Assembly: GCF_000368045.1 (NCBI RefSeq) | Contig: NZ_KB849238.1 | Coordinates: forward strand, 1 to 64,000 | Direction: 5' to 3' | From: Acinetobacter johnsonii CIP 64.6 | GTDB taxonomy: Bacteria > Pseudomonadota > Gammaproteobacteria > Pseudomonadales > Moraxellaceae | Length of the DNA: 64,000 nt | Shown: positions 1 through 10,344 of the stretch, piece after piece | How positions within the stretch are numbered: the stretch's first letter is position 1 | Layout of the letters: the number at the start of each line of letters is the position of its first letter | Program-made: the position numbers and the translations under genes | The notes under the pieces: model-generated | Told to the model about the DNA's origin: nothing | Seen by the model: the letters and a program-made list of their open reading frames with translations, nothing else | The model's database searches: none

Positions 1-2
1 CG

Positions 3-21
3 ACTGTTTGGGGTTGTATAG

Positions 22-26
<5 letters not shown>
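3..26 (+). other. 5' arm of 23S processing stem
   Basis: Bases 3-26 are the reverse complement of 2905-2929 with a single-base bulge. The two arms bring the ends of pre-23S rRNA together as an RNase III-type processing stem, as is general for bacterial rRNA operons. Confidence 0.75.
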
Positions 27-2904
<2,878 letters not shown>

Positions 2905-2912
<8 letters not shown>

Positions 2913-2929
2913 TACAACACCCAAACAGT
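2905..2929 (+). other. 3' arm of 23S processing stem
   Basis: This arm pairs with bases 3-26 (one bulged base) to form the pre-23S processing helix. It overlaps the mature 3' end of 23S rRNA by a few bases. Confidence 0.75.
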
Positions 2930-3130
2930 TGGTGTTGTGGTTCAAATCACTGCAAACAACTTGATTTAGTTATAAAGCTAAGTACAATGCGCAATGAGAT
3001 AAGATAAAGCACTGCTTTAGATTATCGCAAGAAACTCAGATATACCTGTTAATGTATTCTATTTGGAACGAAGTAAGGCATAGACTGTAAGTACAGTTGA
3101 AATAAGACCCGAACAAGTCCATAACAGTTG

Positions 3131-3245
3131 TGCTGGCGACAATAGCAAGAGTGAACCACCTGATCCCTTCCCGAACTCAGAAGTGAAACCTCTTAGCGCT
3201 GATGGTAGTGTGGAGTTATCCATGTGAGAGTAAGTCATCGCCAGC
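3131..3245 (+). rRNA. rrf: 5S ribosomal RNA
   Basis: About 115 nt with the conserved 5S core (CCCGAACTCAGAAGTGAAAC). The termini GCTGGCGAC and GTCATCGCCAGC are complementary and close helix I. It lies about 220 nt after 23S in the same operon and is followed by a strong terminator. Ends are accurate to a few bases. Confidence 0.95.
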
Positions 3246-3257
3246 TCATTAATTCAA

Positions 3258-3293
3258 ATCCCCCTCCGCTTAAGGCTGAGGGGGATTTTTTTA
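3258..3293 (+). terminator. rRNA operon terminator
   Basis: An inverted repeat (AATCCCCCTC / GAGGGGGATT) is followed by a run of seven T, directly after 5S. It is a classic intrinsic terminator. Confidence 0.93.
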
Positions 3294-3874
3294 TGCTGAA
3301 ATACTAGGGAAGAATAAGAAGACGCGGCTAAAACATAGCCTTTAAAATTTAATAGGGAAAAATAAGAAGAAGTAAACAGATGAAAAGAGCCGAAAATAAG
3401 CTATCTATAAGGGTCTAAATGCTAAAAAGCCAGTATTTGCTGGCTTTTATGTCTTATTTACAAGAGATTATAGAGCATCTTTTAAGTTTTCTTGATGTGC
3501 TTTAACTTGTTTTGTTGGCATGCTTTCTATAATCTTAATAAATTTATTCTCTAAACAAAAGCAAGAATATGGTGGAATTATTTGCCAAGTAAACAATTAT
3601 TTGAAGAGAATAGCCATTTATGAACCAAAATGGATCAGGAATGACTGACTTATGTATTACAACACATGGTTTATTACGGTTATTAATGTGTTTTAGATCA
3701 GTTAAGTTACGCACTAAAATAAGAACTTTACCGCTAATCTAATAAGGTGTGTGTCTTGTAATTAAATCAACGTATGCCGCGAATGATTTATAGTTCACTG
3801 CACAGTGTTGATGAAATCGTTTAATTGCACACAGCAAACCTTATTAAAAGAATATGAATCATAAATTTCGCTGT
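3294..3874. other. Gene-poor spacer
   Basis: This AT-rich region of about 580 bp between the rRNA operon and the flavoprotein gene has no convincing gene. It holds a hairpin at 3424-3448 (AAAAGCCAG / CTGGCTTTT) that could terminate in either direction. On the minus strand there is a 42-codon open frame (about 3468-3597) ending HQENLKDAL. It has no good start and I do not recognise it; it may be the tail of a lost gene. Confidence 0.5.
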
Positions 3875-5278
3875 TTAGGTATCTAGCTGTCGACGTGCAT
3901 GTTTTAATGCCGTTCTTAAACCTTCTTCAAGAGTTGGGTGATAAAATGGTTTTTCCAAAATTTCATCGACGGTCAGTTGTTCTGAAATCATCCACGCCAG
4001 TAAATGGGCCAAATGTTCAGTAGACTCTGTCAGTAATTCAGCACCTAGTATCTTACGGCTGCTTTTATCCACATAAACCTCGATGGCCCCATGGTTTTTA
4101 CCTAAAACTAATGCACGTCCTTGTTTGACATAAGATACTTCGCCGATGACAAAATCGATAGGTGCACTTTGTAGTTGCTTAAAATTTTGTCCAACCATTG
4201 CCATTTCTGGGCTACTAAACACGATGCCTAAAGGCGTTAGAGTTTTGCAAGGTTCTATAGTAGGGAAGTTCAATGCATTTTTGACCGAAACTTTACCTTC
4301 GTGTGCTGCTTCATGTTGCAGAGGGGTGTCGGTATATGCATCGCCAATGATAAAAATTGGGTAATCGGCGAGTTGTTTGGTCTCAGAATCAACAGGTAAA
4401 TGTTTTAAGTCTGTGAATGAGGTATCGATATTTTCAAGTTGAAGGGTATTTAAAAGGCTGCTGCGTCCAGTAGCGGCCAGTAAATAATCGACCTTGAGTG
4501 TTTTAGGCTGAGCATTTTCAATAAATCTAAGTTCGACTTGATCGTTTATATACTTAACGTCTGTAGGTAAAACTTCGAATTTGATCTCAAGTTCGGTGCT
4601 AATTTCTGTTTGTGCCAACTGCTGCAATTTAGGACTGGTCAAAACGCCGACTTTACGGCTACGAGCAAAGACCGTGGTATTGACGCCAAGTCGTTGCATG
4701 GCTTGCGCAAGTTCAATCGCGATGACGCCGCTCCCGATAACCGCTAAAGATTTGGGTAAAGCATTGAGTTCAAAGATTTGATCGGAGGTGATGAGTCGAT
4801 CACCGAGCTCATTCTTCCATGCTGGGTCAAAGCTAGGTGCGGAGCCTACAGCTAAAATAAAGCTTTTGGCTTGGTAGTGTTGCCCATTAACTTCGACCGT
4901 TTTTGAATCGACAAAGCGAGCACGGCCCTCAATTTTATGAGACTCAGGCCAGCTCTCTACGGTTTTAAGGGTGCTATGAGTAAAGCGATCACGGAGTTTT
5001 TGTACGTGTTGCATGACCTGACTATTGTCTATTTTTGACTCTACTTGCAATCCGACACGATCCGCATGTTGAATATCATGCATACGATTTGCTGTAGAAA
5101 TTAGGACTTTTGAGGGCATACAACCCACACGTGCACAAGTGGTGTCCCATGGCCCATCATTAATGATTAATAGATTTTGTGTGGACTTCACGGCTTGTTG
5201 GTAGGCTGCGATACCCGCAGTTCCAGCCCCAATAATAATCAGATCATACATAAGCAAACGTTTATCTAAGCGAGACAT
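3875..5278 (-). CDS. Dihydrolipoamide dehydrogenase-like flavoprotein disulfide oxidoreductase
   Basis: A 467-residue member of the pyridine nucleotide-disulfide oxidoreductase class I family (lipoamide dehydrogenase, glutathione and mercuric reductases). Visible are an N-terminal FAD fold (GAGTAG near 17-22), a redox disulfide C48-x4-C53 in TTCARVGCMPSK, an NAD(P) fold (VIGSGVIAIE near 180), a GD motif in the second FAD segment (IIGDAYTD), and the C-terminal catalytic HPTLEE. All catalytic parts are present, so an active dithiol/disulfide oxidoreductase is expected. The usual GGTC before the first cysteine is DTTC here. It is not next to a 2-oxoacid dehydrogenase, so its substrate is unknown. 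The first ATG is used; a second ATG nine codons in is possible. Confidence 0.85.
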   Translation of the reverse strand: MSRLDKRLLMYDLIIIGAGTAGIAAYQQAVKSTQNLLIINDGPWDTTCARVGCMPSKVLISTANRMHDIQHADRVGLQVESKIDNSQVMQHVQKLRDRFTHSTLKTVESWPESHKIEGRARFVDSKTVEVNGQHYQAKSFILAVGSAPSFDPAWKNELGDRLITSDQIFELNALPKSLAVIGSGVIAIELAQAMQRLGVNTTVFARSRKVGVLTSPKLQQLAQTEISTELEIKFEVLPTDVKYINDQVELRFIENAQPKTLKVDYLLAATGRSSLLNTLQLENIDTSFTDLKHLPVDSETKQLADYPIFIIGDAYTDTPLQHEAAHEGKVSVKNALNFPTIEPCKTLTPLGIVFSSPEMAMVGQNFKQLQSAPIDFVIGEVSYVKQGRALVLGKNHGAIEVYVDKSSRKILGAELLTESTEHLAHLLAWMISEQLTVDEILEKPFYHPTLEEGLRTALKHARRQLDT

Positions 5279-5321
5279 ACTCTATAGTTAACATATTCAG
5301 GGCTGTAGATGATTATATTTT

Positions 5322-5346
5322 GTAAAAAACGGCACTAGATGCCGTC
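5322..5346 (-). terminator. Terminator of the DUF442 operon
   Basis: Inverted repeat ACGGCA / TGCCGT with a five-base loop. Read on the minus strand it is followed by six T. It lies just past the small lipoprotein gene. Confidence 0.75.
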
Positions 5347-5367
5347 TTTACTTTACTTTCATTTGAC

Positions 5368-5472
5368 TTATAAGCCAGTACCAACGCTTACCCCAACGGT
5401 AGGACGTACATTCATTGAACTACATGCTGTCATTAAGGTACAGCAGAGTAAAAGCAGCAACAGTCTATTCAT
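5368..5472 (-). CDS. Small lipoprotein, 34 residues
   Basis: A short gene on the minus strand. Its start ATG overlaps the stop of the upstream DUF442 gene (ATGAATAG), with GAGG eight bases before it, so translation is probably coupled. The product has a leucine-rich signal segment and a lipobox LMTAC followed by SSMNV, then only about 17 more residues ending GVSVGTGL. This predicts a secreted, lipid-anchored peptide attached to an inner or outer membrane. No homologue is recognised and the function is unknown. A terminator follows about 20 bp downstream. The lipobox, coupling and position support a real gene despite its size. Confidence 0.6.
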   Translation of the reverse strand: MNRLLLLLLCCTLMTACSSMNVRPTVGVSVGTGL

Positions 5473-5890
5473 GGAGTAATCCTCGTTGTTTTGCCTGATT
5501 GAACAGCAGACTAGAGCGAGTACCACTCTTACAGACCATTAAAATAGGCTTGGGCAATTCATTATAATATTTAGCAAATTCGACCACGTCTGTTTCAGAA
5601 ATTTTACTGCTGGTAACCGGTTGGTAAATTACGCTGACTTTGGACTGTTCCGCAATATTACGCAGTTGATCAACGCGAACGGTATTACCTTGTTCTTGAT
5701 CTGGTCGGTTGACAATGACCGATTTAAAACCTTGTTTTATCAACTGTTGAAACTTGTCTTGGGTCATTTCCCCTGAAACGCTGAGCTGCGAGCTGAGTGC
5801 TTGACTCAGATTATTCGTTGCCGCCCACAATGCACTGCTCGTTAAAATCAGAGCAGTGCAGATGACACTTTTAAACAACCGTTTAGTCAT
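5465..5890 (-). CDS. Exported DUF442/TIGR01244 phosphatase-like protein
   Basis: A 141-residue protein with a cleavable signal peptide (residues 1-23, ending ALWA), then a DUF442 (beta-lactamase-hydrolase-like phosphatase, TIGR01244) domain. The phosphate-binding-loop-like motif is VCKSGTRS with C120 as the presumed nucleophile. It overlaps the upstream paralogue by 8 nt and aligns with it over its whole mature length (SVIVNRPD versus SVINNRPD; ELPKPILM in both). The pair therefore looks like a tandem duplication in which one copy became periplasmic. Family members are linked to sulfur handling or phosphatase activity; the substrate here is unknown. Confidence 0.8.
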   Translation of the reverse strand: MTKRLFKSVICTALILTSSALWAATNNLSQALSSQLSVSGEMTQDKFQQLIKQGFKSVIVNRPDQEQGNTVRVDQLRNIAEQSKVSVIYQPVTSSKISETDVVEFAKYYNELPKPILMVCKSGTRSSLLFNQAKQRGLLHE

Positions 5891-6218
5891 CTAACAGGTC
5901 CATTTGTTTGGCCAGTTGGTATAAGTTGTTTGAGCGATTGCCTGTACGGCAGAACATTAAAATAGGTTTTGGTAGCTCATTGAAATGATTGGCAAAAGTG
6001 CGTACATCCATTTCTGTGATTTGCCCTGCAACGACAGGTTGGTAGACGTAATCTAGGCCTGCAACACGTGCTGCTTCTTCAATTTGAGCGCTGGTTGGTT
6101 GTTCTGGGCCACCTTCCATATCTGGGCGGTTATTGATCACAGATTTAAACCCTTTTTCAACCACTTGAACCAAATGTTCTGGGCCAATTTGACCTGCAAA
6201 GCCTACATTTTCGCTCAT
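5883..6218 (-). CDS. Cytoplasmic DUF442/TIGR01244 phosphatase-like protein
   Basis: A 111-residue stand-alone DUF442 domain without a signal peptide. The active-site-like loop is FCRTGNRSNNLY with C90. In other bacteria this family is related to dual-specificity phosphatases and is also annotated as a sulfur transferase. This is the first gene of a three-gene minus-strand operon (this gene, exported paralogue, small lipoprotein) with overlapping ends. It diverges from the alpha/beta hydrolase gene across a 124-bp spacer. Confidence 0.85.
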   Translation of the reverse strand: MSENVGFAGQIGPEHLVQVVEKGFKSVINNRPDMEGGPEQPTSAQIEEAARVAGLDYVYQPVVAGQITEMDVRTFANHFNELPKPILMFCRTGNRSNNLYQLAKQMDLLDD

Positions 6219-6342
6219 GCTGTCACTCCAAAATTAAACTAATCGAGATATGCTTTATGATAGCATTAAGCTGAAAGTTCAGCCTATGCTGTTGAAATAT
6301 TTATAAGCGATTACAACCATAAAATAACGCAATGGAGCAGGT

Positions 6343-7239
6343 ATGCACGCCTATACCGTTGAACCGCTATATGTCAAAAGTGGCCAAGAGGTCATTGCTG
6401 CGGATTTCTATCGTCCGAAAACCGAAGAGAAACCAGCAGTGATTGTGATGGCCCATGGTTTGGCTGGGCTTCGCCAATTCAAACTGATCCAATTTGCACA
6501 ACGTTTTGCACAAGCGGGTTATGCAGTCGTGTTATTTGACTACCGTTATTGGGGCGGTAGTACCGGACGTCCACGAGAGTTGGTCTCGATTAAGAAGCAG
6601 CTTGAAGACTGGCGGACCATGATTAACCACCTCAAAGAACGTAAGTCGATCGATAGTCGACGGATCGTGCTGTGGGGGACCGCGCTCAGTGGTGGTTATG
6701 TGCTCGATATTGCAGCAGAATTCAAGAATGTACAGGCCGTGATGGCGCAAGTGCCTTTTGTGGATGGGGCAGCCAGTGCTAAGTTATATCCTTTGCAACA
6801 GCTCCCTAAAGCCTTAAAACTATCCAGCCAAGATTATATGGGTGGAAAAGTGGGCATGTCCCCGACCACTTTACCTGTGGTTGATCCACGAGAGTTATGT
6901 TTTTTACCGACGCAAGATGCCTATTTGGGTTATCGTTCGATTATTAATCCTGATTATTATTGGAGTGGTGAAATACCTGCTCGATTATTTTTTAATTTAA
7001 TTCGTTATCGTCCCATTCAGAATGTCAGACAAATTAATATTCCTGTACTTTTCATTGCGGCCAAGCATGATAGTTTAATTCCGATTGAATCCAGTCGTGA
7101 AGCCGCGACCAATATTGCCCCTTTTGTTCAATATCATGAATGGGAGATGCAGCATTTTGATATTTATCATGCCAGTTGGTTTGAAAAAGCCATTTCGACC
7201 CAATTAGAATTCTTACATCAACATATTGGAGTCAACTAA
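6343..7239 (+). CDS. Alpha/beta hydrolase
   Basis: A 298-residue alpha/beta-hydrolase-fold protein: an oxyanion HG motif (AHGLAG, 38-43), a nucleophile elbow region WGTALSGG (111-118), a late acid region (AAKHDSLIP) and a catalytic-type His near 271 (MQHFDIYH). Many relatives have a serine at the position of A114; here the nucleophile must be S116 (ALSGG) or the site is altered. A peptidase, esterase or dienelactone-hydrolase-like role is possible but the substrate is unknown. Its stop codon is immediately followed by the trxC start, so they are probably co-transcribed. The ATG start has GGAGCAGG before it. Confidence 0.82.
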   Translation: MHAYTVEPLYVKSGQEVIAADFYRPKTEEKPAVIVMAHGLAGLRQFKLIQFAQRFAQAGYAVVLFDYRYWGGSTGRPRELVSIKKQLEDWRTMINHLKERKSIDSRRIVLWGTALSGGYVLDIAAEFKNVQAVMAQVPFVDGAASAKLYPLQQLPKALKLSSQDYMGGKVGMSPTTLPVVDPRELCFLPTQDAYLGYRSIINPDYYWSGEIPARLFFNLIRYRPIQNVRQINIPVLFIAAKHDSLIPIESSREAATNIAPFVQYHEWEMQHFDIYHASWFEKAISTQLEFLHQHIGVN

Positions 7240-7671
7240 ATGATTATCGTCTGTCCTACTTGTTTGGCCAAAAATCGTGTGCCTGAAGAGAAATTGAGTG
7301 CCAATCCGAGCTGTGGTCAATGCCACGCAGCGCTTTTACCTGCGGCACCGATTGAATTGAATGAGCAGAATTTTAGCCAGTTCATTAGCCATAGCGATTT
7401 GCCTGTGTTTATTGATTTATGGGCAGAGTGGTGTGGTCCATGTAAAATGATGGCTCCGCACTTTGCTGAAGTGGCCAAGCAAAATCCGCAGGTTATTTTT
7501 GCTAAAATTAATACCGAAGAGTCTCCGCGCTTGAGCAGTGCGTTTAACGTACGCAGCATTCCGACCCTAGTTTTAATGAATAAAACCACCGAAATTGCTA
7601 GAATAAGCGGTGCGCTTCGTGCGCCACAATTGCAACAATGGTTAGATCAACAGTTGCAAGCCCAGTCATAA
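7240..7671 (+). CDS. trxC: Thioredoxin 2 (TrxC)
   Basis: A 143-residue thioredoxin with the extra N-terminal zinc finger that defines thioredoxin 2 (C5, C8, C25, C28) and the WCGPCK redox site (C65, C68). It reduces protein disulfides in the cytoplasm. The N-terminal zinc site is known in TrxC to tune redox potential and oxidative-stress response. The ATG directly follows the stop of the hydrolase and uses a TTGGAGTCAAC ribosome-binding segment, repeated almost identically before the next gene. Confidence 0.95.
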   Translation: MIIVCPTCLAKNRVPEEKLSANPSCGQCHAALLPAAPIELNEQNFSQFISHSDLPVFIDLWAEWCGPCKMMAPHFAEVAKQNPQVIFAKINTEESPRLSSAFNVRSIPTLVLMNKTTEIARISGALRAPQLQQWLDQQLQAQS

Positions 7672-7688
7672 CGAAAATTGGAGTCAAC

Positions 7689-8111
7689 GTGTCAGAGATT
7701 CATGTGAAACCAGAAGGGATGTTGTCTCTTCAGACAATTGCAATGCCAGCCGATACCAACTGGAGTGGAGATGTTTTTGGTGGTTGGATTGTGTCACAAA
7801 TGGATTTGGCGGGTGCAATTCACGCAGAGCGTTTTAGTAAGGGACGCTGTGCAACGATTTCAATTAATCAGATGACGTTCTTAGTCCCAGTGAAAGTTGG
7901 TGATGTCATCAGTTGTTATACCAAACTGTTAAAAGTGGGCAATACGTCTATTCAGATGGAAATTGAAGTGTGGGATAGTCATGACAGTTCACGTCCACCT
8001 GTACGTGTGACTGAAGGTGTATTTACCTTTGTTGCGGTTGATGTCAAAGGCAATAAACGTCAGATTCCAGCGGATGTTAAAGAAAAGTTTTTGGCGAGCC
8101 AATCCAACTAA
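7689..8111 (+). CDS. Acyl-CoA thioesterase, YciA-type hotdog
   Basis: A 140-residue single hotdog-domain protein with the family signature NWSGDVFGGWIVSQMDLAG. It should hydrolyse acyl-CoA thioesters to free acid and CoA in the cytoplasm. I choose the GTG at 7689, not the upstream ATG at 7638, because TTGGAGTCAAC stands immediately before it and the upstream extension lies inside trxC. It ends an apparent hydrolase-trxC-thioesterase transcription unit and is followed by a bidirectional terminator. Confidence 0.88.
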   Translation: MSEIHVKPEGMLSLQTIAMPADTNWSGDVFGGWIVSQMDLAGAIHAERFSKGRCATISINQMTFLVPVKVGDVISCYTKLLKVGNTSIQMEIEVWDSHDSSRPPVRVTEGVFTFVAVDVKGNKRQIPADVKEKFLASQSN

Positions 8112-8128
8112 AGCTTGAGTTGGTCTGC

Positions 8129-8162
8129 AAAAAAAAGCCAGTGTAATCACTGGTTTTTTTTT
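8129..8162. terminator. Bidirectional terminator
   Basis: A-run, GCCAGTG-TAAT-CACTGG stem-loop, then a T-run of about nine. It serves the thioesterase on the plus strand and the NTF2-like gene on the minus strand. Confidence 0.88.
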
Positions 8163-8185
8163 GCTATTCCATGCAGTCCGATGGA

Positions 8186-8686
8186 TTAAAACATAGTATT
8201 GCGGTTGGCGGACTCCGCGGGAATGCTTTGTATCACATCCCAATGTTCTACAATTTTGCCTTGTTCGACGCGGAAAATATCGACAACGGCCTCACCACGA
8301 TCTTGTGCATTTTGAGTGGAATGTACATGGAGCACCACCAAATCACCTTCGGCTACGACACGCTTGATGGTGTTTCTTGCATCAGGATGTTCTTTAAAGT
8401 ACTGGGTGAAGTAGTTTACAAAAGGCGCTTTGCCGTCTGCAACATAGGGATTATGTTGAATGTATTGTGTACCAATATAGCGGTCTGAATAGGTTTGAAC
8501 CTGATGTTTGCTAAAAACGCCTTCATAAAAGTCCACTATAATTTTTTTATTTTGTTCAGTCAGGGCAGAGGCAGAATGGTGACTCGGCGTTGTTGAAACC
8601 GATGAGTTGGCTGGGTTGTGCTGTTGGCAGGCCACCAGCCCCAAAGAAAATAAGGCAGTCGCTAAAATTAGTCTTTTTTTCATCAA
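8186..8686 (-). CDS. NTF2/SnoaL-like lipoprotein
   Basis: A 166-residue protein with a lipoprotein signal (lipobox LVAC, C20), a Ser/Thr/His-rich linker, and an NTF2-like (SnoaL) fold with the pattern KIIVDFYEGVF, YIQHNP and GKIVEHWDVIQ. Family members are cone-shaped ligand binders or small isomerases/cyclases. Here the domain would sit in the periplasm on a lipid anchor, and no substrate can be named. A possible operator lies upstream at 8790-8806. Confidence 0.78.
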   Translation of the reverse strand: MMKKRLILATALFSLGLVACQQHNPANSSVSTTPSHHSASALTEQNKKIIVDFYEGVFSKHQVQTYSDRYIGTQYIQHNPYVADGKAPFVNYFTQYFKEHPDARNTIKRVVAEGDLVVLHVHSTQNAQDRGEAVVDIFRVEQGKIVEHWDVIQSIPAESANRNTMF

Positions 8687-8789
8687 GTCAGCTCAAATAT
8701 TCATGTTATGTAGCATGATTTTGAGCTGAGTCGAAACAAAGATATAGTAAGTTTTAGTCGCAGCTTTAGCGTATTGTTGTAAATTTTAT

Positions 8790-8806
8790 ACTTACCAAAC
8801 AGTAAG
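8790..8806. promoter_or_regulatory. Palindromic site, possible operator
   Basis: The sequence ACTTACCAAACAGTAAGT contains inverted CTTAC / GTAAG arms six bases apart, in the spacer about 105 bp upstream of the NTF2-like lipoprotein start. The shape is that of a TetR-type operator, but no regulator gene is adjacent. It could also be chance. Confidence 0.3.
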
Positions 8807-8820
8807 TTATATTTACACTT

Positions 8821-9321
8821 TTACTTTTTCAATGATGCTTTGTCGAGCCATGCCCATAACATTTCACATTGAACAGGTGCTTCACCCGATTCATCCATCA
8901 CTATCACAGAAACTAAAGTTTCACCCTTGGCGGTGGTTTGCATCAGTTGCTGTTGTTCTGGTGTTAAGGTGGCTGTCGCTGTCATGGCACCTTTACTCGG
9001 ACGTTTAAAGTCAACGTGCATGCTTTTAATCAGAACGATGCAATGGTCAGGTACATTCATCCCTGTTACAAAACCCGTTGCCGTTTCAGCAATTAAGGCC
9101 ATGGCACAGGCATGCAGTTGACCAATATGGTTTTGCATGGCACGGTGATTTTCGATTTTGACTACGACTTCGCTGTGACTGACTTGCAAATAACGAATAT
9201 TGGCACTGCCGACCATGGGAACTATGCGACCAAAAGCTTGACTCCATAATCGCGTACGCAACGCTTTCGGCAAGCGTGACGTGGTTTTTACAAGTTTTGA
9301 TAAGCGATTGGCCTTTGGCAT
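8821..9321 (-). CDS. DUF4442 hotdog-fold protein
   Basis: A 166-residue protein of the DUF4442 family, a divergent hotdog thioesterase-like fold. Seen are a basic N-terminus (MPKANRLSKLVKTTSRLPKA), the segment HIGQLHACAMALIAETATG matching the hotdog helix region, and DFKRPSKGAMTATA in the sheet. It may hydrolyse or bind acyl-CoA, but the activity is not established for the family. It is 28 bp downstream of yajQ in the same direction, so probably co-transcribed. Confidence 0.8.
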   Translation of the reverse strand: MPKANRLSKLVKTTSRLPKALRTRLWSQAFGRIVPMVGSANIRYLQVSHSEVVVKIENHRAMQNHIGQLHACAMALIAETATGFVTGMNVPDHCIVLIKSMHVDFKRPSKGAMTATATLTPEQQQLMQTTAKGETLVSVIVMDESGEAPVQCEMLWAWLDKASLKK

Positions 9322-9349
9322 AGTTACCTCAAATGATCAAACAAGAGTA

Positions 9350-9838
9350 TTAGTCTTTAAAGTTATTGAATTGTAAAGGCAGACCAAATTGTTGTTCTTT
9401 TAAAAACGTCATTACTTGCTGTAATGTATCGCGCTTTTTATCAGTCACACGAATTTTGTCGCCTTGAATTGAAGATTGCACTTTAATGCCGCTTTCTTTA
9501 ATGGCCTTGTTAATTTTTTTTGCGGTATCTGAGTCAAGTCCGTCTTTTAATTTCACCACTTGAAGTACATTTTTACCTGAAGCAGTCATTTTTTGTGGAT
9601 CAAGCGCTTGAATATCGACTTTACGCTTAAAGAAATGGTTCTCTAACATGGTATACACTTGTTCACACTGGAAATCACTTTCAGTTGAGATTTTGATTTC
9701 TTTGTTTTTTTCATTGAGTTCAATTGAAACGTCCTGACCACGGAAGTCGAAACGGGTTGCGATTTCCTTTTGGGTGTTCTGAACCGCATGATTTACTTCA
9801 AAAATTTCTAATTCTGAAACAATATCAAAAGATGGCAT
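9350..9838 (-). CDS. yajQ: YajQ family nucleotide-binding protein
   Basis: A 162-residue YajQ protein with the typical start MPSFDIVSE and two ferredoxin-like halves (FDFRGQ near 31, GDKIRVTDKKRD near 125). Members bind nucleotides; the Xanthomonas homologue was reported to bind cyclic di-GMP and partner a LysR-type regulator. Length matches the family. It is transcribed divergently from the rhodanese gene at 9930. Confidence 0.93.
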   Translation of the reverse strand: MPSFDIVSELEIFEVNHAVQNTQKEIATRFDFRGQDVSIELNEKNKEIKISTESDFQCEQVYTMLENHFFKRKVDIQALDPQKMTASGKNVLQVVKLKDGLDSDTAKKINKAIKESGIKVQSSIQGDKIRVTDKKRDTLQQVMTFLKEQQFGLPLQFNNFKD

Positions 9839-9929
9839 GGATTAAACCTTTACAAATGGAAAGAATATCTGAGATGCTAGGGATGTTTTCTTCATTTGCC
9901 AAGTGTTGTTTACATCAAAGGAGTGCGCA

Positions 9930-10244
9930 ATGATCCGTAAACAAGAAATTACAACATTTGAGTTCCCAGAGGATGCGATCATCTGGGATGTACGCGATTC
10001 AAGTGCTTATGCTGAAGCACACGTGAAAGGGGCGATTAATCAGCCAATCACAGAACTTTCAGCACAGAGCCTTACTCAAGTGTCGACGGATCAACCGATT
10101 TACATTTTATGTGGTGGCGGTAGTAAAGCGCCACGTGCTGCAGAGTTACTCGAAGGTTTTGACAGTGAGCGTGAGTATGTGATTTTAATGGGTGGTACCC
10201 GTGCTGCTCGTGATGCTGGTTTAGCTTTAGAACAAAGTAATTAA
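9930..10244 (+). CDS. Single-domain rhodanese
   Basis: A 104-residue rhodanese-like domain: IIWDVRDSSAYAEAHVKGAIN at the front and active-site loop CGGGSKAPR with C61. It probably transfers sulfane sulfur through a cysteine persulfide in the cytoplasm. The start at 9930 is chosen because AAAGGAG lies eight bases upstream; an upstream in-frame start at 9903 has no such site. A strong terminator follows. Confidence 0.86.
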   Translation: MIRKQEITTFEFPEDAIIWDVRDSSAYAEAHVKGAINQPITELSAQSLTQVSTDQPIYILCGGGSKAPRAAELLEGFDSEREYVILMGGTRAARDAGLALEQSN

Positions 10245-10252
10245 GCAGAAGC

Positions 10253-10279
10253 AAAAAAGCGCCGTAAGGCGCTTTTTTA
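10253..10279 (+). terminator. Terminator after rhodanese gene
   Basis: Perfect stem AAAAAAGCGCC-GTAA-GGCGCTTTTTT directly after the stop. It is symmetrical and may also work for minus-strand transcripts from mnmC. Confidence 0.88.
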
Positions 10280-10344
10280 ATGTCTTGGAAATGTGATTTT
10301 TTCTCTATAACGCCATGCGCGCTGCACTTGAGTCATAGGCGGAA

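Noticed and set aside
3468..3597. 42-codon minus-strand frame ending HQENLKDAL
   Set aside because: No start codon with a ribosome site and no recognised family; mentioned only under the spacer.
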